Assembly (NCBI GenBank): GCA_964581605.1
Contig: CAZOPF010000110.1
Coordinates: 1-18,152 of the forward strand
Reading direction: 5' to 3'
DNA: 18,152 nt
From: CAADGU01 sp964581605
Lineage (GTDB): Bacteria; Chloroflexota; Anaerolineae; Promineifilales; Promineifilaceae
Shown here: positions 1 to 7,262 of the stretch, one piece after another
Numbering within the stretch: position 1 is the first letter of the stretch
How the letters are laid out: every line of letters starts with the position of its first letter
The notes under the pieces: generated by a model
Seen by the model: the letters and a program-made list of their open reading frames with translations, nothing else
What the model was told of the DNA's origin: nothing
Database searches by the model: none
Program-made: the position numbers and the translations under genes

Positions 1-46
1 GTACTTAAAGATGGTTTATTCTGTGCCTGGTCTTGCTCTTGAAACC

Positions 47-742
47 TTACGCGGCAAACTTCTCTTCTTTGCTCATACCACCACCCGCTTTAGCGGCAAT
101 TTGCCCATACAGGTGACCAGACACAACGGCCAGATAGGGGCCAATCAGGAGGCCAATAATCCAACCAATACAGGGGATATTGGCAATCAAACCTGACACG
201 AAGATAACCGCAAACATAATGCCGACGACGATAGCGATGTCACTGATGTGGTCGCGCACAATGCCCAACACTTCGCCAAAACGGAAGCAAGCCCCCAGAT
301 TGTTGTGGCGTAGATATTGGACAATTACGGCCGGGTTCACAAAGAGCAGCGCCAATAAGAAAAGAAGGGAGAGGCAACCAACCAGACCAAAAGTTGCCAG
401 AAAACCGGCCGCCGCGGCATCTTCGCTCACTTCACTCAAACCGCTAAAACCAATCGTGGAAATGCCCACGATACACATAAGCAACCAAAACGGTAACGTG
501 TACACCAGAATCGCCACAAAAAGGTTGAAACCATCGCGCAGAAAACCGCCCCAATCTTCCCACTCAGGCAATGGTTTTTCCACCCCATTCATCACATTGC
601 GGGCAATGGCTATGATATAACCGTTCAAAATGATCGCAGGAATGATGAGAAAGGTGAAAAACGACATCGCCAAAGCGATCAGGAGCTTCATTACCCAACG
701 CTCGTCTTCAGTTAAATAGGTGAGTGATTTTCCAATGTCCAT
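47..742 (-). CDS. DUF4013 family multi-pass membrane protein
   Basis: This 231-residue protein has several hydrophobic segments: roughly residues 19-45, 73-97, 111-136 and 166-215. The region after the first segment (GYIIAIARNV, then LPEWEDWGGFLRDG) matches the pattern I know for DUF4013 membrane proteins. Their role is unknown. The family is widespread in archaea and Chloroflexota and resembles uncharacterised integral membrane proteins with Gly/Ala-rich helices. The ATG at 742 is supported by a strong Shine-Dalgarno sequence (AGGAGG) a few bases upstream and by a good sigma70-like promoter at 803-831. The gene is transcribed divergently from fmt and shares no obvious function with it. The C-terminus (KAGGGMSKEEKFAA) is polar and probably cytoplasmic. 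The family call is fairly secure; nothing further can be said about function. Confidence 0.8.
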   Translation of the reverse strand: MDIGKSLTYLTEDERWVMKLLIALAMSFFTFLIIPAIILNGYIIAIARNVMNGVEKPLPEWEDWGGFLRDGFNLFVAILVYTLPFWLLMCIVGISTIGFSGLSEVSEDAAAAGFLATFGLVGCLSLLFLLALLFVNPAVIVQYLRHNNLGACFRFGEVLGIVRDHISDIAIVVGIMFAVIFVSGLIANIPCIGWIIGLLIGPYLAVVSGHLYGQIAAKAGGGMSKEEKFAA

Positions 743-802
743 TTTTTCCTCCTGTGTTTCAGGTTGTGAATTGAGACAATAAAGTAAAAGACTACTAACG
801 GG

Positions 803-831
803 ATTGTAAGATTATCCCTCTGGCGCGTCAA
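803..831 (-). promoter_or_regulatory. Sigma70-like promoter for the DUF4013 gene
   Basis: On the minus strand the -35 box TTGACG (826-831) and the -10 box TACAAT (803-808) are separated by 17 bases. The predicted start near 796 leaves a leader of about 54 bases before the ATG at 742. Both boxes are close to consensus and the spacing is ideal. Inferred from sequence only. Confidence 0.6.
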
Positions 832-870
832 CAGGTTTGCAAACGGCCGTAAGCAGGCTAGAATGGCCTT

Positions 871-1803
871 ATGCACCGAGTGGTCTTTATGGGTACTCCC
901 GATTTTGCTGTGCCCAGCCTGCAAATTCTGATCGAAACACAACAGGTTGTTGGCGTGGTCACGCAGCCGGATAAACCAGCCGGACGAGGCAATCAGCTAC
1001 GGCCGTCGCCCGTCAAACTGCTCGCCCTGGCCGCCAACATCCCCGTTTACCAGCCCCCATCGCTGAAAAGCGAAGCCGCCGCCGCCCCGCTGCATGACTG
1101 GCAGCCGGATGTGATCGTGGTCGCGGCCTTTGGGCAAATTTTGCGGCCGCATGTGCTGGATTTGCCGCCCCATGGCTGCCTCAACGTCCACGCCTCGCTG
1201 CTGCCGCGCTGGCGGGGGGCGTCGCCTATTCAACATGCCCTGCTGGCCGGTGATGCGGAGACGGGCGTTTGCCTGATGCGCATGGATGTGGGGCTGGACA
1301 CCGGCCCGGTGTATGTGTGTGCCGCGACACCGATTTCAGGGGAGGATACGGCCGTGACCCTGCATGATCGGCTGGCACAACTGGGAGCAAACCTGTTACA
1401 GCAGCATCTACCCGCCATTCTCAGCGGCCAACTGCCCGCCCGCCCCCAAGATGACGCCAGCGCCACCTATGCGCCGATGATTAAGAAAGAGCGGGGTATC
1501 ATAGATTGGCAGCAAAGCAGTGAACAGATTGACCGGCACATCCGGGCCATGACACCCTGGCCGGGGGCGTATACCACCTGGCAAGGACAGGTGTTGAAAA
1601 TTTTGCGGGCGCGAGTGGCCGACGGCCGTGTGGCGGACGATATGCCTGGGGAGGTAACGGCCGTCCACGATCATGTGCTTGTGCATTCTGGCACAGGCGG
1701 CATACAATTACAGGAAGTGCAGTTAGCGGGAAAAAAGGCCATGTCTGTCGCCGAGTTTTTGCGTGGTCATCCCAACTTTATTGGCAGTGTATTAGGAGAT
1801 TAG
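871..1803 (+). CDS. fmt: Methionyl-tRNA formyltransferase
   Basis: Fmt transfers a formyl group from 10-formyl-tetrahydrofolate to initiator Met-tRNA in the cytoplasm. The 310-residue length is normal. The N-terminus (VVFMGTPDFAVPSL) is the classic Fmt start. The catalytic Asn and His sit in LNVHASLLPRWRG (N105, H107; SLLPRWRG loop from S109). The catalytic Asp is D143 in GLDTGP. The C-terminal RNA-binding region (about 205-305) is present. No clear Shine-Dalgarno sequence precedes the ATG. The usual partner def (peptide deformylase) is not next to it here. The last codons (Gly-Asp-stop) lie inside a heptamer array that fills the spacer to the next gene, so the protein's C-terminal end is repeat-derived. 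The gene carries four ACGGCCGT octamers, and another lies just upstream of it. Confidence 0.96.
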   Translation: MHRVVFMGTPDFAVPSLQILIETQQVVGVVTQPDKPAGRGNQLRPSPVKLLALAANIPVYQPPSLKSEAAAAPLHDWQPDVIVVAAFGQILRPHVLDLPPHGCLNVHASLLPRWRGASPIQHALLAGDAETGVCLMRMDVGLDTGPVYVCAATPISGEDTAVTLHDRLAQLGANLLQQHLPAILSGQLPARPQDDASATYAPMIKKERGIIDWQQSSEQIDRHIRAMTPWPGAYTTWQGQVLKILRARVADGRVADDMPGEVTAVHDHVLVHSGTGGIQLQEVQLAGKKAMSVAEFLRGHPNFIGSVLGD

Positions 1804-1850
1804 AGATTGGAGATTGGAGATTACATCATCTCCAATCTCCAATCTCTTCA
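1795..1850. repeat. Heptamer array forming a perfect hairpin (GGAGATT type)
   Basis: Eight consecutive 7-base units run in phase. Four GGAGATT-like units (1795-1822) are followed by CTCCAAT-like units (1830-1850). The arms 1802-1821 and 1828-1847 are perfectly complementary over 20 base pairs with a 6-base loop. The fmt stop codon (1801-1803) lies inside the first arm and the next start codon follows ten bases after the array. No T-tract follows, so it is not a classical intrinsic terminator. Confidence 0.85.
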
Positions 1851-1859
1851 AAAAGCTCT

Positions 1860-2909
1860 ATGGAAATTCTCGTTTATGGTGCTGGTGCAGTGGGTGGTTA
1901 TCTGGGCGCCAGATTGTTACAACAAAACCATCAGGTAACGATGATTGCCCGTGAGGTGACGGTAGACCTGGTGAAGATGAACGGCCTCAGCATCACCGAA
2001 AATGGTGAACGGGAGCGGGTTAAACCCAACATGGTCACATCGGCGATGGCCGCATTTCAGGACGGCCGTCAATACGACCTGATCATCATGAGTGTCAAAT
2101 CCTATGACCTGGAAGATGCGTTGAACAGCATTGTCGCCTTCTGCCCACAACCGCCCACCATTCTGATCACCGGCAACGGCATTGGCATCGAAGAGCCATT
2201 CATGGCCCAATTTGGCGCGGAAAAGGTGATTGCCGGTTCCGTCACCACCCCTTTGAGCAAACAAACTTCTGACCATATTGTGGTGCAAAAGGCGGGGCGC
2301 GGGTTGGCGCTGGCCCCCACCCAACCCAAACAAAATATCAAACAATGGGGCGCACTCTTCCACAAAGCGGGCATCAGCACCCAACTGGAAAGCAACTACC
2401 AGGCGATGAAATGGTCAAAAGCACTGTTGAACATGGTGGGCAATGCCACCTCGGCTATTTTGAACCGTAAACCGGGTGTCCTGTACAAATCAGACACTAT
2501 TTTTAATCTGGAAGTGCAAATGTTGCAGGAAGTGCTGGCGGTGATGAAAGCAAAAAAGTTACCCGTGATTGACCTGCCCGGCTCCTCGGCCACAAAGCTG
2601 GCGTTTGGGGTGCGGCGGCTGCCCCGTTCCATGCTCAAATCGCGCATGGTGAGCGCCGTCACCAGTGGCCGCGGCGATAAAATGCCTTCCTTCCAGATTG
2701 ACCTGACCTCTGGCAAAGGCAAAAGCGAAGTCATTTACCACAATGGGGCAGTGGCCGAAGCGGGACAGGCGGTGGGCATTGCCGCGCCGGTGAATGCGGC
2801 GCTGAATGACATTTTGCTGAAGCTGACACGGGAAGAATTGAACTGGCGGGAGTTTGACGGCCGTCCCCAACGGCTGCTGGCGGAAGTGAAAAAGTACCAA
2901 AACCCGTAA
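1860..2909 (+). CDS. panE: 2-dehydropantoate 2-reductase family protein (ketopantoate reductase-like)
   Basis: Ketopantoate reductase uses NADPH to reduce 2-dehydropantoate to pantoate in pantothenate/CoA synthesis. The protein has 349 residues, slightly longer than typical PanE (about 300). The N-terminal Rossmann motif is GAGAVGGYLGARL (residues 7-19). The segment ILITGNGIGIEE near 101-112 and the catalytic signature KWSKALLNMVGN, with Lys187 and Asn191, match the PanE/ApbA C-terminal domain. The late segment VAEAGQAVGIAAPVNAAL fits the family's end region. Many paralogues exist, so the physiological substrate may be another 2-oxoacid; no panB, panC or panD is nearby. The start has no Shine-Dalgarno sequence and follows a heptamer hairpin. 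The stop codon lies in the next heptamer array. Confidence 0.85.
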   Translation: MEILVYGAGAVGGYLGARLLQQNHQVTMIAREVTVDLVKMNGLSITENGERERVKPNMVTSAMAAFQDGRQYDLIIMSVKSYDLEDALNSIVAFCPQPPTILITGNGIGIEEPFMAQFGAEKVIAGSVTTPLSKQTSDHIVVQKAGRGLALAPTQPKQNIKQWGALFHKAGISTQLESNYQAMKWSKALLNMVGNATSAILNRKPGVLYKSDTIFNLEVQMLQEVLAVMKAKKLPVIDLPGSSATKLAFGVRRLPRSMLKSRMVSAVTSGRGDKMPSFQIDLTSGKGKSEVIYHNGAVAEAGQAVGIAAPVNAALNDILLKLTREELNWREFDGRPQRLLAEVKKYQNP

Positions 2910-2972
2910 AACGTAAAACGTAATCCGTGACCCGAATATCGGATTACGCCTTACGTTTTACGTTTTACATAG
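2903..2972. repeat. Ten-unit heptamer array with dyad symmetry (AACGTAA type)
   Basis: Ten 7-base units run exactly in phase over 70 bases, and nearly every unit has CG at its third and fourth position. The left half has AACGTAA-like units and the right half TACGTTT-like units, giving arms at about 2906-2927 and 2940-2968. The right arm has one extra unit. The array contains the stop codon of the upstream gene (2907-2909) and ends one base before the ATG of the aldolase gene, so it is the whole spacer. Confidence 0.85.
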
Positions 2973-2973
2973 C

Positions 2974-3699
2974 ATGTACACCCACGAGTTAGCACTGCGA
3001 CAGGAGATCGTCAAAATTGGCCGCCTGATGTATGAGAAGGGGTTGATTCTGGCGTCGGATGGCAATATCTCGGCACGGTTGGGGCACGGCCGTATTCTGC
3101 TCACCCCCTCTGGCCTGCACAAAGGGATGCTAGAGCCAGACCAACTCATTATCGTGGATGAAACGGGCAAGAAGGTGGGGGGGCCACGCCACCTGCACCC
3201 CACCAGCGAACTGCCCATGCACCTGGAAGCGTATCGCCAACGGCCGGAGATCACGGCCGTAGTCCATGCCCATCCCCCCTATGCCGTCGCTCTTTCCATT
3301 GCCGGAATTTCCCTGGCCGATTGTCTACTGCCGGAAGCGGTTGTATTCCTGGGTACCATTCCCACTACTGCTTATGCCACCCCTTCCAGCACGGAAAATG
3401 CCCTGGTGGTGCGCGAACTCATCGGCCAGCATGACGGGTTGATATTACAGCGGCACGGCTCGCTGACGGTGGGCCATTCGCCCATGCAGGCTTTTATGCG
3501 CCTGGAAACATTGGAACGCCACGCCTTCATTCGCTATCTGCTGGCTACGTTGGGCGTGCATAATCCTATGCCCCCGGCCGATGTGCAAAAGCTCTTACTC
3601 ATTCGCCAGCAGTTGGGGTTAAGCCGCCCCGGTGAAAACGAGATGTTTTGTGTGCAATGTGGTGTTTGCCATCCAAATGGCAAGCACCTGGTGTTGTAG
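2974..3699 (+). CDS. Class II aldolase/adducin family protein
   Basis: Enzymes of this family (for example L-fuculose-1-phosphate aldolase) are zinc-dependent and cleave or epimerise sugar phosphates. The family signature is complete over 241 residues: SDGNIS (28-33), TPSG (44-47), HPTSELPMH with Glu79, the zinc ligands His98 and His100 in VVHAHPP, and His161 in QRHGSL. The substrate cannot be read from sequence. An unusual tail (residues 224-241) carries a CxxCxxC motif, Cys226-Cys229-Cys232, followed directly by a His, which is not part of the usual fold. The neighbouring gene is a ketopantoate reductase-like reductase, and the two may act on related 2-oxo or hydroxy acids. The start lacks a Shine-Dalgarno sequence and abuts a repeat array. 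The stop codon lies in a hairpin. Confidence 0.88.
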   Translation: MYTHELALRQEIVKIGRLMYEKGLILASDGNISARLGHGRILLTPSGLHKGMLEPDQLIIVDETGKKVGGPRHLHPTSELPMHLEAYRQRPEITAVVHAHPPYAVALSIAGISLADCLLPEAVVFLGTIPTTAYATPSSTENALVVRELIGQHDGLILQRHGSLTVGHSPMQAFMRLETLERHAFIRYLLATLGVHNPMPPADVQKLLLIRQQLGLSRPGENEMFCVQCGVCHPNGKHLVL

Positions 3700-3724
3700 G
3701 GCGATTTGGAAAATCGCCCTACAA
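3694..3724. repeat. Perfect GTAGGGCG-type palindrome at the aldolase 3' end
   Basis: A 14-base-pair perfect stem (3694-3707 with 3711-3724) with a 3-base loop starts TTGTAGGGCGA. The TAG stop of the aldolase gene is inside the left arm. It resembles the GTAGGGGCG-starting inverted repeats at 6990-7175 and 8125-8196. It could serve as a terminator or mRNA-stabilising hairpin, but no T-run follows. Confidence 0.8.
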
Positions 3725-3743
3725 TAATTTGGTTAAATTGTCA

Positions 3744-3772
3744 TTGAATTTGTCAGCTTTTGTTGGTAGCAT
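3744..3772 (+). promoter_or_regulatory. Possible promoter for the glycerophosphodiesterase gene
   Basis: TTGAAT (3744-3749) and TAGCAT (3767-3772) are separated by 17 bases, each matching four of six consensus bases. The leader to the ATG at 3867 would be nearly 90 bases. A second weak pair, TTGCGT and TACACC, lies downstream at 3782-3810. Tentative. Confidence 0.35.
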
Positions 3773-3866
3773 ACGGCCGTCTTGCGTAACAACATAGCGC
3801 ACAATACACCGGAGTAGTATCGAATCCCCTATATGTTTGACAGGTTTAGTAGTAAGGAGCCTGATC

Positions 3867-4655
3867 ATGTTTGATTTACGCCAAAGCACAAACGGCCGTC
3901 CCCTTCTTGTTGGTCATCGTGGCGCGATGGATGTAGCCCCCGAAAACAGCATGTCCGCCTTTCGCGCCGGTTTAGCCGGTGGCGCGGACATCCTGGAACT
4001 GGATGTGCAATTGACCGCTGACAAACAGGTGATTGTCTTTCACGATACCGACCTGCGTTTGAAAACCCCGGTCTCCGGCCAGATTGCCGAATACAAAGCC
4101 GATTATCTGCGCACTCTGGATGTTGGCCGTTATTTCAACGCCGACTTTGTGGGGGAGCGAATGCCTTTTTTGGCTGAGGTGCTGGCCTGGGCCAAAGGGC
4201 GTATCCCTTTGATGATTGAACTCAAACACACCCCGCCTCATTTTAGTCCAGAGTTGGATTTATGTACCGTGGCGCTGATTGAAAAGTATGATATGGTGGA
4301 TGAGGTAGTGGTGACCAGTTTTGACCAGTTTGCGCTGCGTCGTGTTAAACGATTGAACCCGGAAATTTCTACCAGTCTGATCTATGTGGGGCGCTTTTGT
4401 AACCCGCTTGACCTGATCAGTCGTTTTGAAGTGGATGCGCTGAGTCCTTCGACCGATTTTTTGAGCCGGGATGAGGTGAAGCTGATTCAGGCGGCCGGCT
4501 ATGCGTGTAGCCCTGGCGGTTTTTATTGGGATTACGACACATTACTGGCCTGGGGGGTGGATACCATTAGCAGCAATAATCCGGCGCAGGTACGGCCGTT
4601 GCTGCCACAAAACAAACCCGCCCAATCCGTTTTGTTAGCTGCCTTGCTCACCTGA
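3867..4655 (+). CDS. Glycerophosphodiester phosphodiesterase family protein
   Basis: This family hydrolyses glycerophosphodiesters to glycerol 3-phosphate and an alcohol, recovering head groups from phospholipids. The 262-residue protein has the expected motifs: GHRGAMDVAPENSMSAF with catalytic His17, LELDVQLT with metal ligands Glu44 and Asp46, VFHDTDLRL with His59, and MIELK with Glu118. The C-terminal stretch VDTISSNNP matches the family's closing strand. No signal peptide is seen, so it is probably cytoplasmic (UgpQ-like rather than GlpQ-like). I chose the ATG at 3867 over the in-frame TTG at 3837 because AAGGAG lies seven bases before it. The gene has its own upstream region and a strong terminator, so it is probably a single-gene unit. 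Confidence 0.92.
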   Translation: MFDLRQSTNGRPLLVGHRGAMDVAPENSMSAFRAGLAGGADILELDVQLTADKQVIVFHDTDLRLKTPVSGQIAEYKADYLRTLDVGRYFNADFVGERMPFLAEVLAWAKGRIPLMIELKHTPPHFSPELDLCTVALIEKYDMVDEVVVTSFDQFALRRVKRLNPEISTSLIYVGRFCNPLDLISRFEVDALSPSTDFLSRDEVKLIQAAGYACSPGGFYWDYDTLLAWGVDTISSNNPAQVRPLLPQNKPAQSVLLAALLT

Positions 4656-4667
4656 CGCAATTTCAAC

Positions 4668-4706
4668 AAAAAAACCGCATTCTGCTACAGAATGCGGTTT
4701 TTTTTG
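4668..4706. terminator. Bidirectional intrinsic terminator
   Basis: An 11-base-pair stem (4673-4683 with 4689-4699) is flanked by an A-run on the left and a T-run on the right. It can end transcription of the plus-strand gene stopping at 4655 and of the minus-strand gene stopping at 4740. It is the only textbook intrinsic terminator I found in the window. Confidence 0.9.
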
Positions 4707-4739
4707 AACGGACGGCCGTCTGGCCGTTACATCATGCCA

Positions 4740-6728
4740 TTACACAGCCTGGCGGCGGTGCCGCAAGAGCAGTGCCGAACCAGCCATTAAAACCAGCAGA
4801 ACCACCAGCGCGGCCGCCGGCATAACAGCTGGCGGGGTAGAGAAGTTTTGTAGGGTAACGGCCGTTGGCGCATACCCGGCATTGGCTACCAAAAAGTTGG
4901 AGAACCCTGGCGTATCCCCAGTGGCATATTTATAAACAGGATCACCACCTGTGGTACGGTTAAGCAAAAGCTGCCAGCCGCCATCAAAATGGAATATACC
5001 CATTTGATTCACGCTGCCACCAGCACGTTCAATAAATAGATACCATAACTGCAAATTAGCTGCGCCATCGGTCGTTGGTGTTATTGAATAACAACGCCGG
5101 ATGTATTCTTGCGAATTTGGCCCTTGTTGTGTGCAGTATTCCCCGGCGTCGGTATCAACTACCCGGATTCTAACTGTGACAGCGCCCAGGTTAGCTCCTG
5201 TACCGGTAGTATCAATTTCAACACCACGATACCGGATGCTGCTTCCCCCATTCGTGATTTGCAGGATGGGCACATCCGCGTTGTTCACCGTGCGGGTTTG
5301 TTCCATCACGCCGCCGAGTTGGGTAATGCTGTTGCCCACCGTCAGGGTTGTGGTGGAAGGATCGGCCACCACAAGGGTGCCGTTTTGCATCACAATTTGT
5401 TCGCTGATTGCCAGATTGTTCGCATGTGTCACTGTGCCTGAATAGCTCTCTTCCATCACCAGGCCAGCTAATGCAGTGGTAAAACCGGCATCCAGCGTGG
5501 CATTATCATTGGAAGTGCTGTCAAAGATAGCCACATCGGTGCTGACCGGTGCCAGATCGCCGCTCCAATTAGCGGCCGTAGAGCCATTATCATCAACACC
5601 ACCACCATCCCAAATGGCGGCAATGCGCCAACGGCCGACAAAGAGGGAGTTTTTACCACCTGCCTGGGTGAAATCACCGCCCCCATACAGGCTGTCATAA
5701 AGAGTGGTATTGTCGTAGGCCAATGCCCAAACAGCATTGTTTGCCCCGCTGCCCAACGCGCTCCAACCAGCACCGTTCCAGCGAGCAACACGAGCAGCGG
5801 CCGTGCCCCCGGCCGTCAGAAAAGCGCCGCCAGCATAAAGATTTGTGCCATCCCAAACGAGCGCCCGCACCGTGCCATCAGTAATGCCCCCCAGGGCATT
5901 CCAGGTGGCGCCATCCCATCTGGCAATGCGGGTAAATGGTGTAGTAAATTGGCCGCCAGCGTACAGGTTAGCGCCATCCCAGGCCAGGGCAAACACATCA
6001 TCGTTCATACCCGCGCCCAATGCACTCCAGGCCGCGCCGTTCCACATAGCCACCCGGTTGGCTGCCCCACCACCGGCCGTTGTGAACAACCCACCAGCAT
6101 AGAGGTTGGTTCCATCAGAGACCAAAGCACGCACACTGGCATTGGCCCCTGTGCCCAACGCGCTCCAGGTGGTGCCGTTCCATATTGCTACCCGATTAGC
6201 CGCTCCGCCGCCGGCCATGGTAAAACTACCACCAGCAGCCAGATTACCGCCGTACATTGTTAAAGCAAAGACTTGATTATTTACGCCTGTGCCCAACGCG
6301 CTCCATGCCGTGCCATCCCACATAGCCACACGGTTAGCAGGGCTTCCCCCGGCGGTGGTGAATAACCCCCCAGCATACAGGTTCGTACCGTCCCAGGCCA
6401 ATGCCTGAACCGTGTTACCGACACCAGCGCCCAATGCGCTCCAACTGCTGCCGTCCCAGCGGGCGATGCGGTTGGCAGCAACGCCACCCACTTGGGTGAA
6501 GCTGCCACCGATGTACAAATTGCTGCCATCCCACAGCATGGCCCGAATAGCCCCATTGGCACCCAGGGTGTTAAACCGGGGGTCCCAGTTGGCATTATCA
6601 AAACCGGCTTCTGGAGTTTGTGGTTCACGCTGGGTGGAACTTTCGGCGCGGGTGGGTGTTGCCCACAGGCTGCCAATTGCCAGAACGATCAAACTAAGAA
6701 TCAAATGGATTGTGTTTCTTTGGGACAT
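4740..6728 (-). CDS. Secreted surface protein with seven propeller-like repeats and a C-terminal membrane anchor
   Basis: The 662-residue protein starts with a signal peptide: hydrophobic residues 7-22, probable cleavage after Ala28 in TPTRA. Seven repeats of about 45 residues follow (51-375), with consensus ALAWDGTNLYAGG and then RVAMWDGTAWSALG, suggesting a seven-bladed beta-propeller. Residues 385-490 (ANWSGDLAPVSTDVAIFDS onwards) resemble beta-helix passenger segments of large secreted proteins. The end (632-662) is a hydrophobic segment followed by Arg-His-Arg-Arg, a membrane anchor with a cytoplasmic basic tail, like the sorting-signal proteins but without a recognisable LPxTG, PEP or IPTL motif. 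The ATG at 6728 is chosen for its strong AAGGAGG site and because the signal peptide starts there. Function is unknown; display or adhesion is an inference. Confidence 0.82.
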   Translation of the reverse strand: MSQRNTIHLILSLIVLAIGSLWATPTRAESSTQREPQTPEAGFDNANWDPRFNTLGANGAIRAMLWDGSNLYIGGSFTQVGGVAANRIARWDGSSWSALGAGVGNTVQALAWDGTNLYAGGLFTTAGGSPANRVAMWDGTAWSALGTGVNNQVFALTMYGGNLAAGGSFTMAGGGAANRVAIWNGTTWSALGTGANASVRALVSDGTNLYAGGLFTTAGGGAANRVAMWNGAAWSALGAGMNDDVFALAWDGANLYAGGQFTTPFTRIARWDGATWNALGGITDGTVRALVWDGTNLYAGGAFLTAGGTAAARVARWNGAGWSALGSGANNAVWALAYDNTTLYDSLYGGGDFTQAGGKNSLFVGRWRIAAIWDGGGVDDNGSTAANWSGDLAPVSTDVAIFDSTSNDNATLDAGFTTALAGLVMEESYSGTVTHANNLAISEQIVMQNGTLVVADPSTTTLTVGNSITQLGGVMEQTRTVNNADVPILQITNGGSSIRYRGVEIDTTGTGANLGAVTVRIRVVDTDAGEYCTQQGPNSQEYIRRCYSITPTTDGAANLQLWYLFIERAGGSVNQMGIFHFDGGWQLLLNRTTGGDPVYKYATGDTPGFSNFLVANAGYAPTAVTLQNFSTPPAVMPAAALVVLLVLMAGSALLLRHRRQAV
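5604..6578 (-). repeat. Seven tandem coding repeats (propeller blades)
   Basis: The DNA encodes seven tandem units of about 41-50 residues. Blades 2, 3 and 4 are the most alike (GGLFTTAGG and ANRVAMW segments). Blade 5 is shortened by about five residues (GGQFTTPFTRIARW) and blade 7 has diverged (LYGGGDFTQAGG). DNA similarity among blades is high enough to suggest duplication or gene conversion. Confidence 0.8.
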
Positions 6729-6893
6729 GTTACCTCCTTCATACTTGACTCCAAAAAATTGGTTGTGTTTATTCTGCCCCTTTAGCCTAACACAAATGTG
6801 GCGGGTGGTGGGTTGAATTTTGGTTATTTTTCGTATACCGCGCTGTGCATTTTCGTCACGGTACTCAGCCAGGTCGTCAAGTTTTGGTGGCTG

Positions 6894-6921
6894 GTGGCCG
6901 GTGGCATCAATCACCGGCCAC
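6894..6921. repeat. Perfect 10-base-pair hairpin
   Basis: GTGGCCGGTG (6894-6903) pairs with CACCGGCCAC (6912-6921) across an 8-base loop. It lies about 165 bases upstream of the propeller gene start. No T-run flanks it, so a terminator role is not supported; it could be a protein-binding site. Confidence 0.6.
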
Positions 6922-6989
6922 TTTCAACCAAAAAGCAACTGGCGCGCCATCGCCTCCCGCCCAAGCCTGGCCGCCATCGAAGCAAAATT

Positions 6990-7175
6990 GTAGGGGCGGG
7001 ATGGCGCGGGCAGGTATTGGCCGCAGCATACGGCTTGTTTCCGCGCCGTCTCGCCCCTGCTGCCCGGCGCGGTATACCCCCGTCCGGCGTGGCACGCCGG
7101 CAAGGGGGGCGAGACGGACGGGAATGGATGTTTTGGTGAACAGACCCGGTATCACCTCGCCCGTCCCGCCCCTAC
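6990..7175. repeat. Composite nested palindrome with GTAGGGGCGGGA ends
   Basis: The outer ends are inverted copies: GTAGGGGCGGGA at 6990-7001 and TCCCGCCCCTAC at 7164-7175. Inside, 7046-7058 pairs with 7103-7117 (CGTCTCGCCCC type), and a 7-base-pair hairpin with a 3-base loop lies at 7084-7100. The total span is 186 bases with no coding content, as expected for a MITE-like or REP-like element. It shares its terminal motif with 3694-3724 and 8125-8196. Confidence 0.65.
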
Positions 7176-7217
7176 CGTTCACGGTTCACGGTTCACGCAT
7201 CACGCGCAACCGATCAC
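7176..7217. repeat. Heptamer array upstream of recD2 (GGTTCAC type)
   Basis: Six in-phase 7-base units (CGTTCAC, GGTTCAC, GGTTCAC, GCATCAC and two degenerate ones) begin directly at the end of the composite palindrome. Unlike the other arrays it has no obvious inverted second half. It ends 45 bases before the recD2 start codon. Confidence 0.65.
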
Positions 7218-7262
7218 CAACACCCATTGCCCGGCCATACCAGGTAGACATACAATTGGCAC

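Larger units (their letters stand above)
6729..7262. other. Gene-free 534-base spacer rich in inverted repeats
   Basis: I find no convincing gene here. The left end holds the Shine-Dalgarno site and a weak possible promoter for the minus-strand propeller gene. The middle and right hold a hairpin (6894-6921), a large composite palindrome (6990-7175) and a heptamer array (7176-7217) leading to recD2. Base composition shifts to very GC-rich from about 6990 to 7175. The short open frames in it have no recognisable motif and overlap the inverted repeats. Confidence 0.7.

Noticed and set aside
1860..3699. Pantothenate pathway operon (reductase plus aldolase)
   Set aside because: The class II aldolase is not PanB and no panB, panC or panD is present; adjacency alone is not enough.
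3694..3724. Intrinsic terminator after the aldolase gene
   Set aside because: The stem is strong but there is no following T-run, so I list it as a palindromic repeat; a stabilising or rho-linked role remains possible.
4740..6914. Longer propeller-protein reading starting at 6914
   Set aside because: It would bury the signal peptide 62 residues inside the protein and ignore the strong Shine-Dalgarno site before the ATG at 6728.
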